From Planctomycetota bacterium (GTDB lineage: Bacteria; Planctomycetota; Phycisphaerae; FEN-1346; JAACEH01): a stretch of DNA of 6,500 nt. A model generated the notes under the pieces. That model did no database searches and had not been told where the DNA came from. It saw nothing but the letters and a program-made list of their open reading frames with translations. The translations under genes were made by a program, and so were the position numbers. Positions 5,634-6,500 of the stretch are shown piece by piece; the stretch's first letter is position 1; each line of letters begins with the position of its first letter. The stretch lies in assembly GCA_016935955.1 (NCBI GenBank), contig JAFGPY010000193.1, forward strand, positions 1 through 6,500, given 5' to 3'.

Positions 5634-6500
5634 TCAATCGTCCGGCAAGATCTTCGGCGGCGGCCGAAACAACGGGACCCGCCTCTCGCAACCGTTCACG
5701 TCATAGAAACAGAAGTAGGCGAGATCGTCGTCGCCCTTGCGCATCGAGAAGTTGCCCGGGCTGCGCTCGCACTTCATGGGCTCTCCCGTGTACGGATTGA
5801 GCAGCTCTTCCTCGACGGCGCGGCGCCGCTCGACGGCCAGCCGCGGGAAGTCGGCCAACTCCCCGAGCGTCATGTCGCTACGAAGCACGCCATCCTCGAC
5901 CAGTTCGTAGGCGACATCCTCCATCGTGGTCAGCCACCACCGGTCATGCCACCGGCGGCTAACGTGAACGTCCACGGCGGACAACAGCAGTCGCACGCCA
6001 ACCGACGCAATCAGGGTCAGGACGATCAGGGCGGCGATGACCCGCCGGTCGATACGTCGCGACTTCCGCCGGTCGCCGAAGGCCAGCATACAACACGCGA
6101 CGACCAGGGTGCCACCGCCAAACAGGATGCTCAGCGCCAGGTCGTTCCGCCCGGCAACACTGTAGACGCAGTCGCGATACGGATCGAGATCGCCGAACGA
6201 CAACTCGACGTCGCGGTCCATAGCCTGCGGCGGCACGTCGGCCGTCAGCGTGGTCACGACGCACGAGTCCCACAGAAGATCGCCGGCGTCGGGGCTGCCG
6301 ATGACCAGGCTGGTCGACTCGCCGCGATACGGTCCTGGAGCAATGGGCTCGATCCCCGGCAGTTTGCGGTACCGGTCGGCGGCTGCCACGCGGAACCCGT
6401 CGGCCCTGGCCTGCCGATTGGCAACGACGAACAACTGGACGTGCGTGGTGGAGCCGGCCAGCTGCGTGAGCTTCATCGGATAGACGGCCCGATCGGCCGG
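5634..6500 (-). CDS. Unrecognised membrane protein, 5' end outside the window
   Basis: The frame ends at TGA 5636-5634 and is open to the window edge, giving 288 codons. A Met at 6476 is internal-looking: the eight codons before it are open and no clear Shine-Dalgarno precedes it, so the true start is probably outside. Counting from that Met, residues 1-111 are mostly polar, two hydrophobic spans follow (about 112-133, LALSILFGGGTLVVACCM; and 146-167, VIAALIVLTLIASVGVRLLL), and the loop between them is very basic (RRKSRRIDRR), so it should be cytoplasmic, placing both large flanking domains outside. The C-terminal part (about 185-280) has a helical MEDVAYELVEDG segment, NPYTGEP, and several Cys (231, 256, 263). 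I recognise no family. The gene converges on the kinase with 14 bases between stops, so the two are in separate transcripts. Confidence 0.75.
   Translation of the reverse strand, partial: PADRAVYPMKLTQLAGSTTHVQLFVVANRQARADGFRVAAADRYRKLPGIEPIAPGPYRGESTSLVIGSPDAGDLLWDSCVVTTLTADVPPQAMDRDVELSFGDLDPYRDCVYSVAGRNDLALSILFGGGTLVVACCMLAFGDRRKSRRIDRRVIAALIVLTLIASVGVRLLLSAVDVHVSRRWHDRWWLTTMEDVAYELVEDGVLRSDMTLGELADFPRLAVERRRAVEEELLNPYTGEPMKCERSPGNFSMRKGDDDLAYFCFYDVNGCERRVPLFRPPPKILPDD

Overview
The window is GC-rich bacterial DNA, densely coding, with little intergenic space. Gene content and style suggest a member of Planctomycetota or a neighbouring PVC-type or uncultured environmental lineage: two TIM-barrel sugar isomerase genes side by side, an ECF sigma factor followed by a single-span membrane protein and an exported von Willebrand A-like coiled-coil protein, and a PfkB kinase of about 400 residues. 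The taxonomic assignment is an inference from protein style, not from a marker gene. I see no rRNA, tRNA, CRISPR array, insertion sequence or phage gene.

Layout. Positions 1-207 are the 3' end of a hydroxypyruvate isomerase-like TIM-barrel gene. Positions 248-1285 hold a complete xylose isomerase-like gene with an almost full set of family catalytic residues, but with His in place of one metal-binding Asp. A 131-base gap (1286-1416) follows; it holds a short stem plus T-run that could end the isomerase operon, then back-to-back inverted repeats, then a GGAG ribosome-binding site for a GTG-started ECF sigma factor (1417-1965). The sigma gene heads a tight same-strand set: a membrane protein with one predicted span and a TPR-like tail (1977-2540), a secreted vWA-like protein with a degenerate metal site and a long coiled coil (2572-4368), and, after a 48-base gap containing a 6-bp GC hairpin, a PfkB-family sugar kinase (4417-5619). 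A convergent minus-strand gene (5634 to the window end, 5' end missing) encodes an unrecognised membrane protein with two visible spans.

How the genes may work together. The isomerases and the kinase fit carbohydrate turnover, although neither substrate can be read from sequence. The sigma, membrane protein and exported vWA-like protein look like one regulatory cassette: the membrane protein sits where an anti-sigma factor normally sits but lacks the usual zinc-binding motif, and the exported protein could act as a sensor or scaffold outside the cytoplasmic membrane. That cassette is the most likely undescribed system here. The module idea is inference; the order, spacing and protein features are read directly.
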